From the NCBI RefSeq assembly GCF_020510665.1, contig NZ_CP075187.1:3393401-3457400 (forward strand): a stretch of 64,000 nucleotides of DNA. The letters run 5' to 3'. Shown here piece by piece: positions 53,853-63,035 of the stretch (position 1 is the stretch's first letter; every line of letters begins with the position of its first letter). The notes under the pieces were generated by a model. That model did not search any database. It had not been told where the DNA came from and saw only the letters and a program-made list of their open reading frames with translations. A program made the position numbers and the translations under genes. This stretch comes from Dechloromonas denitrificans. GTDB taxonomy: Bacteria > Pseudomonadota > Gammaproteobacteria > Burkholderiales > Rhodocyclaceae.

Positions 53853-54877
53853 CGATTCCCCAGAAAGTGCAAGGCAAAAGCCTCTATTTCAATCAACAGG
53901 TCGTGTCGGCAGATATCGGCCTGAACAAAGACAATTTCCACGTCGGCACCCATCAGCGGCAGCAAGATATTGCGAGCCGGCAAAAAGTCGGTGGCATGGC
54001 GAATGTAGACACGGAAGGAAAGCTCGGACATGACAAAGGTGTCCGAACAGGCAAGGCGGTTGGCTTCGGCAAGCACCGCTGCAATATTGGCCAGCGATTC
54101 CCGACATTGCCCGGCCAAATCGCCCGGATGAACGGTCTGATGGCCTACAATGCTCGCCGTGCCGGAAATGAACAGGACTTCCTGCGCCGGAAGATAGGCC
54201 AGTACCGCCCGCGAAAAAGTCGGGCTGCGCGGACCATACTCGCTCGGGTAGTTGTAGGCACTGACCTGGCGTGGATTTTCAACAGGTACAGCCGGGTAAA
54301 TGCCAGCCATGAAAGCAATGCTCAGGGGCCCCCCCGCGACACCCAGAGCGCATGCTGCCGGCACATTGCCGGTCGCACCCCGGGAAAATTCGAGGAAGCT
54401 GTCCTGGCGACCGATATTGAACTGGCGATAACGCTCGAGTCCGGCCGTTTCGGTATTGATATCCGACAGATAGTTCCAGACACGCCAAAGATGTGGCCGT
54501 TGCTGCGCATCGAGCAAGGTAAATATCCGGCGGTAAGCTTCGGCACTGGCTTCCTGGAGCGGTGAACTGCCTGCTTGCCCGGCAAAATCAGCTTCATCCA
54601 GTTCAATCACGCCGAACAGCAGCGGGCCGGCACAACGCCAGCTTATCCCTTCAAACTCACCGGACTGGCAAACCACATCGCTCAACCAGGCCTCGTCCAT
54701 CCTCTCGCTGTTACCGCCCAGCAAAGGCGTGACAACCGTCTGGAGCGGCCAGTCCGTTTTTTTGCCGGAACCGGCCGGAAAGCCGATGGCGCTGCCGCCA
54801 AGCACATGGTCTGCCCGTTCGGCCAAGGCCGAAGGCAGATCCTGAATAGCGCAGTCGGAAAGAAACGAGAGATTCAC
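53849..54877 (-). CDS. chorismatase (FkbO/Hyg5/XanB2 type)
   Basis: A 342-residue enzyme that hydrolyses chorismate without an ammonia donor. Members include XanB2, which makes 3- and 4-hydroxybenzoate for xanthomonadin. Recognisable regions are LWRVWNYLSDINTETAGLERYRQFN in pieces, ALGVAGGPLSIAFMAG and the C-terminal SELSFRVYIRHATDFLPAR stretch. It would give the aryl starter that the ligase at 36188 activates. Product choice (3-HBA, 4-HBA or dihydro acids) cannot be told by eye. It overlaps MipA by 4 bases and abuts the halogenase. Confidence 0.85.
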   Translation of the reverse strand: MNLSFLSDCAIQDLPSALAERADHVLGGSAIGFPAGSGKKTDWPLQTVVTPLLGGNSERMDEAWLSDVVCQSGEFEGISWRCAGPLLFGVIELDEADFAGQAGSSPLQEASAEAYRRIFTLLDAQQRPHLWRVWNYLSDINTETAGLERYRQFNIGRQDSFLEFSRGATGNVPAACALGVAGGPLSIAFMAGIYPAVPVENPRQVSAYNYPSEYGPRSPTFSRAVLAYLPAQEVLFISGTASIVGHQTVHPGDLAGQCRESLANIAAVLAEANRLACSDTFVMSELSFRVYIRHATDFLPARNILLPLMGADVEIVFVQADICRHDLLIEIEAFALHFLGNR

Positions 54878-56217
54878 TAGATCGAATTGATGGCCGTGTC
54901 GTCAACCCGGCGAATATTGAAACGCCTACGTTTCCAGCCTGTGAAAGCCCTTCGCGGCTGGATGATGTTGGCAATGTAATAAAGCACTTTGAACATCCCG
55001 ATCGAACGCCAGATCGGTGTCTTGCCGAAAATATCCCCGGCCAGCACGGAGAGCAGGGCTTCCTTGACCCGGAAAATATTCTTCGGATACATGAAGAAGT
55101 CCCGCATGATCGGGTTGGTGACCCGATAAATGAACCAGGAAAACTCCTTGGGGCCATGCTTCATCAGGGCGTCGAAACGCTTGAGTGCCGCCGCAGCCTC
55201 GGCCGGCTTGCGCAGACAGGTATCGATCGCCTCGGCACCGATGACCCCACTGTTCATGGCCAGCAGAACACCGGACGAAAATACCGGATCGATAAAGGCG
55301 TAGGCATCGCCCAGCAACAGATAGTTGGCCCCGTGGTTGCGCTCCGAAACGTAAGAAAAGTTACCGGTCGCCTCAACCTGATTGACCAGGGTTGCCATTT
55401 TCAGCCGTTCAGCCAGCGCCGGGCACATCTCGATCCCATCGCGCAAAAACTGCTCAATATTCCGTTGACCGCGGGTTTTCATGAAATACGGCCAGGTCAC
55501 CATCCCGACACTGGTGACATCGCCCTGCATCGGAATGAACCAGAACCAGCCATGTTCAAACCAGAAAATGGTGATATTGCCTTCCGCTTGCCCCTCGTGT
55601 CGCTTGGCACCCGAGAAATGGCCGTAGATTGCCGAACTATTGTGTTTCGGATTGCGATGCTTGATCTGGAAACGATTGGCAAGAAATGTGTCGCGGCCGG
55701 AAGCATCGACCACGAATCGGGCCTTCCATTCAACCTGGCGACCATCGTCATGCTCGGCCAAAACGTTGGCACCGCTATTGTCCGGCAGAAAATCGACCGC
55801 CCTGGCCTTACAGTTCTCATGGACCTCGACGCCTTTTTTCTCGGCGTTGCGGATCAGGATGGTATCGAACTCAGCCCGCTTGACCTGGTAGGCGTAGGGC
55901 ATCGATTTATCCCAGGCATCGGCAAAGTGAAAACACTGCGACATCTTGTCGTGGCTCGGCGAAACAAACTCGGCGCCCCATTTCTCCATGCCGATCGCCT
56001 TGACCTCGTCGGCAATCCCCATTTTTTCGAAAAGCGGCAGATTCGCCGGCAACAGCGATTCACCAATGTGAAAACGTGGATGACGTGCTTTTTCGAGCAA
56101 AACGACCTTGTAGCCCTTTTCGGCCAGAATCGGCGCAATGGTCGTACCGGCCGGTCCGCCACCGATGACCAGGACATCGCACGTCTGACTCTCCGCTACC
56201 TTGGCTTGTTGTTCCAT
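54877..56217 (-). CDS. FAD-dependent halogenase-like oxidoreductase
   Basis: A 446-residue flavoprotein of the flavin-dependent halogenase group. The FAD motif GGGPAG is at residues 19-24, RFHIGESLLP at about 48-57, Lys79 sits where the family's active-site lysine is expected and the halogenase motif WxWxIP reads WFWFIP (224-229). A halogenase fits xanthomonadin-type pigments, which are brominated. Related enzymes with the same motif are simple oxidoreductases, so halogenation is inferred. It starts the minus arm, abutting the chorismatase gene. Confidence 0.85.
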   Translation of the reverse strand: MEQQAKVAESQTCDVLVIGGGPAGTTIAPILAEKGYKVVLLEKARHPRFHIGESLLPANLPLFEKMGIADEVKAIGMEKWGAEFVSPSHDKMSQCFHFADAWDKSMPYAYQVKRAEFDTILIRNAEKKGVEVHENCKARAVDFLPDNSGANVLAEHDDGRQVEWKARFVVDASGRDTFLANRFQIKHRNPKHNSSAIYGHFSGAKRHEGQAEGNITIFWFEHGWFWFIPMQGDVTSVGMVTWPYFMKTRGQRNIEQFLRDGIEMCPALAERLKMATLVNQVEATGNFSYVSERNHGANYLLLGDAYAFIDPVFSSGVLLAMNSGVIGAEAIDTCLRKPAEAAAALKRFDALMKHGPKEFSWFIYRVTNPIMRDFFMYPKNIFRVKEALLSVLAGDIFGKTPIWRSIGMFKVLYYIANIIQPRRAFTGWKRRRFNIRRVDDTAINSI

Positions 56218-56255
56218 GATTTACTGCCTATTCGACTCTCTGTGGTGGCGAAGAA

Positions 56256-56897
56256 TTATTTTGTTTTGTAGGTCATGTGGGCGACAGTTTCCGAATGGCC
56301 GTCAATTTTTTTGACTTTGTTGCCTGACCAATAAACGTAGTACGGCCCGAAACTCGACCACCAGTAGCGCCAGTAAGGGCCGTCCAGTTTCGGATTTTCA
56401 TTGGTCTGCGGATAGCCGACAGCCATGATGACCTGCTCCTTGCTCATCCCCTTGGTCAGCTTGCCGGCTTCAATCGCTTTGCGGACGACGGGCGAAAACT
56501 TGGCCATCGTCAGTTTTGGATCATTCAACACGACAATTTTGTTGACCCACTGCTCGGTACTTTCCTGCGCCCGTCCATAGTCATGCCCCAAGCGCATGGC
56601 TTTGCCATCAACCTCGACATATGCGCGGTAGCCATCGATTTTCTTGACCTTGATGGGGGTTCCGGCCGGGATGAAAGCGAGTTGGGCGAGATTCGAATCA
56701 CTGATCCAGTCGCCCTCGTAATGCAGGTTGCAGCAGGCGTAACCGCTTCGGGCGTAGGCTTCTTCTTTTTTTGTTTCGGCCACCGGTTTGACCGGATCAT
56801 CCACCTTGTTCTCAGCGTTTTTGCATGCGCTCAACGCAAGTACCGCGATTACTGCGGTCAACCAGTGAAAAACAGTTGATTTTTTCTGATATTTCAT
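56256..56897 (-). CDS. lipoprotein of unknown function
   Basis: A 213-residue lipoprotein; the lipobox LSAC lies at about residues 22-25 and is followed by a polar linker. The mature part has no family I recognise; two adjacent Cys (YACCNLHY) and aromatic-rich WRYWWSSFGPYYVYW are notable. The ATG at 56897 has the run of Gs and TGACG before it; the frame back to 56921 is not supported by a signal sequence. It lies between the halogenase and the radical SAM gene (24-base gap), so it may be part of the same transcript. Confidence 0.75.
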   Translation of the reverse strand: MKYQKKSTVFHWLTAVIAVLALSACKNAENKVDDPVKPVAETKKEEAYARSGYACCNLHYEGDWISDSNLAQLAFIPAGTPIKVKKIDGYRAYVEVDGKAMRLGHDYGRAQESTEQWVNKIVVLNDPKLTMAKFSPVVRKAIEAGKLTKGMSKEQVIMAVGYPQTNENPKLDGPYWRYWWSSFGPYYVYWSGNKVKKIDGHSETVAHMTYKTK

Positions 56898-56902
56898 CGT
56901 CA

Positions 56903-56911
56903 CCCCCCCCC
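56903..56911. repeat. nine-base homopolymer (C9/G9) just before a start codon
   Basis: Nine Cs on the plus strand, reading as nine Gs five bases upstream of the lipoprotein ATG, where the ribosome site should be. Length variation could change translation. Confidence 0.6.
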
Positions 56912-56921
56912 GGGATTCCAA

Positions 56922-58568
56922 TTATACCGCTGCCTTGACGGCCGGCGGCGTGCAACAGGATGTCCCTTCCTCAGCAACGGGAAGAATCGCTTTCATTGCC
57001 TCGCGCCGGGAAATCTTGATCGGCGACATCGAGACGATGTTATCAACCTGCAAATCCGGGCTGAGATAAGGCTTCAAGCCCTGCGGCTGACGAGGATGCA
57101 GCTTGAACTCGCGCTTGGCCTTTTCCAGTTGTTCCTTGTTGGCACTGAAATAACGGGCAGCCGCGATGGTTTCCGGCAAATGCTTGAGGATGTGCCAAAG
57201 ACTCCAGCGATGCGCCCAAAGCCGCTTGGCGAAGCGCCGGCGGTAACCCTTGCTGTCGTAGAAGCGCTTGATATGCCAGTTGTACAGCGCATCCATTTCC
57301 TCGCGCGACTTGAAGTCGTGCGGCAGAAAGACGAAATTCAGGCAGTTCATCAGGCGCCAGTCCTCGATGAAATCGCCAGATACCTGACTGGCGCATTCTT
57401 CCCAGATCGGCGCGCCGTGCAGCGGGCTGAACTTGGTCATGTTCATCTCGTCGAGTTCGAGCGACAGGATGAAATCGCTGGTCACCTTGACGGTTTCCGG
57501 TGTCTCGCCGGGCATGCCGAAAATGAACAAGCCCTTGGCACGCATGCCAGCAGCGTGGATCTGACGCACCGTATCGCGCACCGCCTCCAGCGTGACACCG
57601 GCCTTGTGGCGTTCCATCATGCCCGGATCGGCCGATTCAACCCCCATCGAGACCATCAGCACGCCGGCTTTCTTCAACTGGGCGAGCATTTCGTCCGAGG
57701 TATGGCCGGTACGGATGGCGCAATTCCACTGTACGCCGAGCGGCTTGTCGATCAGCAACTGGCACAGGTCCATGACGCGCTGCTTCTTGGCCGTGAACAG
57801 GTCGTCGTACATGTTGATGTGATAGACCCCGAAGTTGTCCCGCAGGTACTTCATGTGGTCGTAGGTGTATTGCGCCGAGTTGGTCTTGTACAGACGCTCG
57901 AACACCGTGCGGTCGCAGAACGAGCAGGTGTAGGGACAACCGCGCGAGGTGATCATCGTCGCGCCGTAACGCTTTTCGTAGGCAAACAGCGGCAGGTGAT
58001 AGGCATGCGGAAAGCCGGCCAGCTTCTCGTAGGCCGGGAAGGGCAGTTCGTCGAGATCGAGGATGCGGTCGCGGCGCGGGTTGATGTGGATCTTGCCGCT
58101 TTCATCACGATAGATCAGGTTGCCGATGTCCTTGAGCGGCTTGCCATCGGCCAGGTCGAGCAGCGCACCTTCGCCCTCGCCGATCACCAGGTAATCTATT
58201 TCCGGAAACTCTTCGAGAACCGGGGCACCCAGCGAGGAAACATGCACATTGCCAAATACGATCTTGATTTCCGGGCGACGCTGGCGAATGTAGGTGGCGA
58301 TTTCAACGGCATCCATGAAACCTGAAGTCGTCGCTGAAAAACCCACCATCTCAGGTTCTGTCGCAAGAACAATCTCGGCATTTTCAGCAATCGTCGGCGG
58401 CGCATAAGGGCCGAGGCAGTCATGCAATTGCACGCTATGGTCGAATTTTTCCAGCCAGGAAGCCAGTTGCATGATGCCGATGGGCGGCATTCGATTGGCC
58501 AGTACCGAAAAATCAGGTTGTCCCGGTACGAAATTGAACCCGGCAGGGTGAACAAGCGTGATGCGCAT
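56922..58568 (-). CDS. B12-binding domain radical SAM protein next to the pigment cluster
   Basis: A 548-residue enzyme with a cobalamin-binding-like domain (about 1-150), the radical SAM cluster motif in SRGCPYTCSFC (about residues 209-219) and a C-terminal extension ending EEGTSCCTPPAVKAAV. B12-dependent radical SAM enzymes methylate carbon or perform ring chemistry. It is on the same strand as the halogenase arm. Gene order suggests, but does not prove, action on the pigment; homologues also occur elsewhere. Confidence 0.88.
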   Translation of the reverse strand: MRITLVHPAGFNFVPGQPDFSVLANRMPPIGIMQLASWLEKFDHSVQLHDCLGPYAPPTIAENAEIVLATEPEMVGFSATTSGFMDAVEIATYIRQRRPEIKIVFGNVHVSSLGAPVLEEFPEIDYLVIGEGEGALLDLADGKPLKDIGNLIYRDESGKIHINPRRDRILDLDELPFPAYEKLAGFPHAYHLPLFAYEKRYGATMITSRGCPYTCSFCDRTVFERLYKTNSAQYTYDHMKYLRDNFGVYHINMYDDLFTAKKQRVMDLCQLLIDKPLGVQWNCAIRTGHTSDEMLAQLKKAGVLMVSMGVESADPGMMERHKAGVTLEAVRDTVRQIHAAGMRAKGLFIFGMPGETPETVKVTSDFILSLELDEMNMTKFSPLHGAPIWEECASQVSGDFIEDWRLMNCLNFVFLPHDFKSREEMDALYNWHIKRFYDSKGYRRRFAKRLWAHRWSLWHILKHLPETIAAARYFSANKEQLEKAKREFKLHPRQPQGLKPYLSPDLQVDNIVSMSPIKISRREAMKAILPVAEEGTSCCTPPAVKAAV

Positions 58569-58627
58569 AGAATCTTCCTTCGACGAAGTAGCTAATTTTA
58601 TTAGAAAAATCAGCCTTTTGTGACGAA

Positions 58628-59341
58628 CTAGATATGCAGCAAAAGCGCCAGCGTATCCCAGGCAAATTTAATGATCAGTATTCCAACGACAAACAAAAAT
58701 ACCCGGCGGACAAAGCCGCTGCCATATTTCAGCGCAAGGATGGTTCCAGCAAGCGAACCGCAAACATTGGCCAGTGCCATGAGACCGGCAAGCAAGGGCA
58801 GGAAGTAACCGTTCGGCACAAAATAGATGAGGGCAGCCAGGTTGGTTGCCACATTCACGACCTTGGCGCTGGCGGATGCATGCAGAAAATCAAAACCAAA
58901 ATATCGGACAAACAGGAAAATCAGGAAGCTGCCTGTTCCCGGTCCGAAAAAACCATCATAAAACCCGATCACGCCACCCAACAACAGCGAAAAACAAAAC
59001 TCGCGATATCCACTGAGCCCCGGTCGGTGCACCTGGCCGAATTCCTTGCGTTTCAGGGTGTAGACCGCAGCAAGGATGAGTAAAAGCAAAATGAGTGGCC
59101 GGACGGCATCTTTGGGCAACCAGGCAACAGCAGCAGCACCGAGATAGGACAAAGCGAAGGCAGAGAGCGCGGCAGGCAATATGGTTCGCCATGGCATGCG
59201 CACTCTCTGGGCGTAGCGCCAGCTTGCATTTGCCGTTCCGACGACACTGGCGCATTTGTTGGTCCCGAACAAGGTGGCAGGCAACTCGCCAGGCAAGGCG
59301 GCGAATAGGGCTGACATGCCAATTTCAAACAATTCCATCAT
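58628..59341 (-). CDS. TauE/SafE (TSUP) family membrane protein
   Basis: A 237-residue protein with seven or eight hydrophobic segments and the TSUP pattern (FGTNKCASVVGTANASWRY near residue 24 and GGVIGFYDGFFGPGTGSFL in pieces). TSUP proteins carry organosulfonates, sulfite or related anions across the inner membrane; the substrate is not determinable here. It lies 59 bases upstream of the radical SAM gene on the same strand. Confidence 0.88.
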   Translation of the reverse strand: MMELFEIGMSALFAALPGELPATLFGTNKCASVVGTANASWRYAQRVRMPWRTILPAALSAFALSYLGAAAVAWLPKDAVRPLILLLLILAAVYTLKRKEFGQVHRPGLSGYREFCFSLLLGGVIGFYDGFFGPGTGSFLIFLFVRYFGFDFLHASASAKVVNVATNLAALIYFVPNGYFLPLLAGLMALANVCGSLAGTILALKYGSGFVRRVFLFVVGILIIKFAWDTLALLLHI

Positions 59342-59412
59342 TGATCATCCTGACTATCTGCTGGCTTGATATTCATGTCATCATTTCGTTCTGGAAATCT
59401 GGAAATCGAAAA

Positions 59413-60006
59413 ATGGATTTTTTTACGATCGGCATGCTGGTTGCCGCTTTGGGTCTTGGCTTGATCCTGCTTTTGCGCGGCAAGAAAGACAGTGGGCACA
59501 CTGAGCCAAAAATCTCACCTGTCAGCCAGAAAACCGGTCGCAAGGATCGGGCACAACAAGCGCTCAACCTGGATCAGGAAACACGTTTCATCGAAACACC
59601 GAGGCGCAAGTCTTATCGTTTGCTGAATGAAAGCGAGCAGGAACTCTACCATCGCTTGCGCGAGGCCATGCCCAACATGACCATTTTCAGCCAGGTCGGT
59701 GTTGCCCAGCTAGCGCTGCTGCGTGGCCGGAAGGAAGCTCAGCGGCTGAGCGGCATGGCAGGTCGTGGTGTCGATTTCATCGTTTGCGGGGCTGATTTCT
59801 CGATTATCGCCGCCATCGAAATTTCCTGGCCCACCGCTGACGAGAGCGGCCAGATGGCTGAAGAAGAGAAGCGCGATGCCCTGCAAAGCCTGGGTATCCC
59901 GCTCATCGTCTTCCGCCCGAATAATCTGCCGGACGCCGACACGCTGAGTCGTGCAATCGCCGATGCCATCATTCGCCGCAATCGTCTCGAAGCCGAGCGC
60001 GAATAA
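59413..60006 (+). CDS. DUF2726 domain protein
   Basis: A 197-residue protein with one N-terminal membrane helix (MDFFTIGMLVAALGLGLILLL) and a DUF2726 domain (about 65-190: LNESEQELYHRLREA, GVDFIVCGADFSIIAAIEI, ALQSLGIPLIVFRPNNLPDA). DUF2726 is distantly nuclease-like and is common near DNA-transaction genes; the function is unknown. The ATG at 59413 is chosen because the frame before it is a shadow. Confidence 0.82.
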   Translation: MDFFTIGMLVAALGLGLILLLRGKKDSGHTEPKISPVSQKTGRKDRAQQALNLDQETRFIETPRRKSYRLLNESEQELYHRLREAMPNMTIFSQVGVAQLALLRGRKEAQRLSGMAGRGVDFIVCGADFSIIAAIEISWPTADESGQMAEEEKRDALQSLGIPLIVFRPNNLPDADTLSRAIADAIIRRNRLEAERE

Positions 60007-60011
60007 GCGGA

Positions 60012-61358
60012 TTATTTTCCGATGCAAAAACGGCTGAAAATGACCCCCAACAGGTCATCAGCCGTGAATTCACCGGTGATTTCACCGAGCGATTGCTGCG
60101 CCAGACGCAGTTCTTCGGCAAACAGTTCGAGAGCCGGCAAATATCCTTCGACAACATGGCGCGCTGCCGCAATGTGCTCCTGGGCCGAAGCCAGCGCCCG
60201 CAAATGCCGTTCACGAGCAATGAATACATCTTCAGCTTGATGCCAGCCTGCAATACGCAACAATTCCTGACGCAATAGCTCGATGCCGTCGCCAGAACGA
60301 GCCGAAAGGGAAATCGCTGTCGTGTCGGGTTCATCGTGGCGTTCAGCCAGAGCGCCGGACAAATCAATCTTGTTGTAGACCGTAACCCGCTTCAATCTTT
60401 CCGGCAGACGGGCCAGGATTTCACGGTCGGCATCGGTCACACCACTGCGGGCATCGACCAGCAGCAACACCACATCGGAACGCTCGATTTCACGCCAGCT
60501 CCGTTCAATGCCAATTTTTTCGACTTCGTCATCGGTTTCACGCAGCCCGGCAGTATCGATGATGTGAAGCGGAATTCCTTCAATCTGGATGGTCGACCGC
60601 AGCGCATCGCGGGTTGTCCCTGCAATCGGCGTGACAATGGCCAGATCATCACCGGCCAGACGATTGAGCAGCGACGATTTGCCGACGTTAGGCTGTCCGG
60701 CCAGTACAACGTGCAACCCGGATTGCAACAACTTGCCCTGCCCGGCCCGATCGAAAATTTCAGCCAGTTTCAGTTGCAAGCGCTCAAGCCGGCCAAAAGC
60801 ATCGGCCGCCTTGAGAAAGTCAATATCCTCTTCCGGAAAGTCGAGTGTTGCTTCAACCAGCATGCGCAGGTTGATCAATTCATCGGTCAGGCCGTGAATC
60901 GCCTTGGAAAATTCACCCTGCAAGGAACGCACGGCAGAGCGCGCGGCACTGCTTGTTGCGGCATCGATCAGATCGGCAACGGCTTCTGCCTGGGCAAGAT
61001 CCAGTTTTCCATTCAGGAAAGCACGTCGGCTGAATTCACCGGGCTCGGCCAGGCGTGCTCCCAGATCGAGACAACGGGCAAGCAGCATCTGCATGACCAC
61101 CGGACCGCCGTGTCCCTGCAGTTCGAGCACATCTTCACCGGTAAAAGAAGCAGGATTCGGGAAATAGAGAAGCAGGCCACTGTCGATGGTGCTGCCATCA
61201 GCTGCTTTGAAATCGGCCAGCGTGGCATAGCGCGGCCTGGGTTCTTTTGCCGTCAGCGCAAAAGCAAAGGGCAGCAAATCGCTGCCCGAAATGCGGATGA
61301 CGCCAACACCGCCACGACCGGGGGCCGTGGCGATGGCAGCGATTGTGTCCGACTTCAC
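60012..61358 (-). CDS. mnmE: tRNA modification GTPase MnmE (TrmE)
   Basis: A 448-residue GTPase with an N-terminal folate-binding domain ([23 protein letters not shown] start), helical domain, G domain with GQPNVGKSS (about 222-230), G3 DTAG and G4 NKID, and a C-terminal FCIGK motif. With MnmG it forms cmnm5U34 in tRNA. It is the last gene of the rpmH-rnpA-yidD-yidC-mnmE block. Confidence 0.97.
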   Translation of the reverse strand: MKSDTIAAIATAPGRGGVGVIRISGSDLLPFAFALTAKEPRPRYATLADFKAADGSTIDSGLLLYFPNPASFTGEDVLELQGHGGPVVMQMLLARCLDLGARLAEPGEFSRRAFLNGKLDLAQAEAVADLIDAATSSAARSAVRSLQGEFSKAIHGLTDELINLRMLVEATLDFPEEDIDFLKAADAFGRLERLQLKLAEIFDRAGQGKLLQSGLHVVLAGQPNVGKSSLLNRLAGDDLAIVTPIAGTTRDALRSTIQIEGIPLHIIDTAGLRETDDEVEKIGIERSWREIERSDVVLLLVDARSGVTDADREILARLPERLKRVTVYNKIDLSGALAERHDEPDTTAISLSARSGDGIELLRQELLRIAGWHQAEDVFIARERHLRALASAQEHIAAARHVVEGYLPALELFAEELRLAQQSLGEITGEFTADDLLGVIFSRFCIGK

Positions 61359-61361
61359 ACT

Positions 61362-63005
61362 TTATGCCTTGGCGTCGTTGGCAGCCTTGCCACCCGCTTC
61401 AAGCATGCGGGTGATCTGCCACTGCTGGGCAATAGAGAGTACGTTGTTCACCACCCAGTAAAGCACCAGACCGGCCGGGAACCAGAAGAACATGACACCA
61501 AAGATCAGCGGCATGGCCATCATCACCTTGGCCTGAATCGGATCCGGCGGCGTCGGGTTGAGCTTGGTCTGCAGGAACATCGAAGCCATCATGATGACCG
61601 GCAGGATGTAGTAGGGATCCGGCGAAGCCAGATCCTTGATCCACAGGATCCACGGTGCATCGCGCATTTCAACCGCACCCAGCAGCACCCAGTAAAGGGC
61701 GATGAAAACCGGAATCTGAACCATGATCGGCAGGCAGCCGCCGAGCGGATTAACCTTTTCGGTCTGATACAGCTTCATCATTTCCTGATTCAGGCGCTGC
61801 TTGTCATCAGCAAACCGTTCTTTCAGTTGCATCAGACGTGGCGTCAGCAACTTCATCTTGCCCATCGACTTGTAGGAAGCGGCGGACAGCGGGAAGAAAA
61901 TGGCCTTGATGATGATGGTCAGCAGGACAATCGCCCAACCCCAGTTACCGACCAGCTTGTGGATTGCTTCCAGTGCCCAGAAAATCGGAGCAGCAACAAC
62001 GGTCAACCAACCGTAATCAACCACCAGATCAAGTCCGGTAGCGATTTGCTTGAGCGCAGATTGTTCCTGCGGGCCAGCAAACAACGTGACCGAGGTTTCC
62101 CCCTTGGCGCCCGGCGCAATCTCGGCAACCGGAACAATCACACCTGCCTGGAAGACATTGCTACCTTCAAGCTTGCGCATGTAGAACTCGCGCGCCGTCT
62201 TGTCCTTCGGTACCCAGGCAGCAACGAAGTAATGCTGAACGATGGCCAGCCAGCCGTTATCAGCCGTCTTGGCGAATTTTGCCTTGTCCTTGCCAATATC
62301 TTCGAAGGTGACTTTTTGATACTTTTCACCGTCGGTATAGATAGCCGGACCGGTAAAAGTGGAAACCATCTTGGTTTCACCTGCAGGCACGACATCGTCA
62401 CGTTGCAACTGGTAATAAGCATGTGGCGCAAAAGGCTTGTCGCTACCGTTGGTAATTTCCCAGGCAACATCAACCGCATAGGAACCACGCTTGAAAGTCA
62501 GGGTTTTGGCGACCTTGATGCCGTCAGTTGTCTCTGCTTCCAGACGCACCTTCAGTTCATCGGAACCCTCAGCCAAGCTGCTTGGCCCCGCAACGCGCTT
62601 GAAGACAGAGCGATGAGACGGCAGGCCATCGGTTAGACCACTCTGGGCAGCATACTTGTGCGTGGCTTCGAAGAGCTGGAAGTTTTTTTCCTTGTCTTCA
62701 TGTGCTTTGTACTTGAGCAGTTCAAGGTTAACCAGATCACCGCCTTGGGCAGAAATGGTTGCCTTAACCAGATCGGTGCTGACCGTAAAGGTTTCAGCAG
62801 CAGAAACGCTTGGTGCAACAACCGGCGCGGCGCCGGAAGCAGTACCAGCCTGCAGATTTGCCGAAGGCTTCGGTGCGGCACCAGCGACAGTAGCTACACC
62901 AGCTTCAGCCGGCGGCTTGGGCTGGTTGTACTTCTGCCAGTTTTCCCACAGCATGAAGCTGGAGAAAGTGAAGATCAAAACCAGAATCAGGCGTCGAGTG
63001 TCCAT
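61362..63005 (-). CDS. yidC: membrane protein insertase YidC
   Basis: A 547-residue YidC: an N-terminal helix (RRLILVLIFTFSSFMLWENW), a large periplasmic beta domain (about 50-330), then five helices with the hydrophilic-groove Arg in the segment MKLLTPRLMQL and a C-terminal region ending before KANDAKA. It inserts inner-membrane proteins alone or with SecYEG. It is 3 bases from mnmE. Confidence 0.96.
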   Translation of the reverse strand: MDTRRLILVLIFTFSSFMLWENWQKYNQPKPPAEAGVATVAGAAPKPSANLQAGTASGAAPVVAPSVSAAETFTVSTDLVKATISAQGGDLVNLELLKYKAHEDKEKNFQLFEATHKYAAQSGLTDGLPSHRSVFKRVAGPSSLAEGSDELKVRLEAETTDGIKVAKTLTFKRGSYAVDVAWEITNGSDKPFAPHAYYQLQRDDVVPAGETKMVSTFTGPAIYTDGEKYQKVTFEDIGKDKAKFAKTADNGWLAIVQHYFVAAWVPKDKTAREFYMRKLEGSNVFQAGVIVPVAEIAPGAKGETSVTLFAGPQEQSALKQIATGLDLVVDYGWLTVVAAPIFWALEAIHKLVGNWGWAIVLLTIIIKAIFFPLSAASYKSMGKMKLLTPRLMQLKERFADDKQRLNQEMMKLYQTEKVNPLGGCLPIMVQIPVFIALYWVLLGAVEMRDAPWILWIKDLASPDPYYILPVIMMASMFLQTKLNPTPPDPIQAKVMMAMPLIFGVMFFWFPAGLVLYWVVNNVLSIAQQWQITRMLEAGGKAANDAKA

Positions 63006-63035
63006 GAACTGCCTACGTAATCAAGCATTCTCAAA

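Noticed and set aside
55156..56271. 371-residue plus-strand open frame
   Set aside because: Antisense to the halogenase-like gene.
57096..58325. 409-residue open frame on the plus strand
   Set aside because: Antisense to the radical SAM gene with CxxxCxxC motif.
60336..62636. 766-residue open frame on the plus strand
   Set aside because: It lies antisense to mnmE and yidC, both with clear family motifs; long antisense frames are common in GC-rich DNA.
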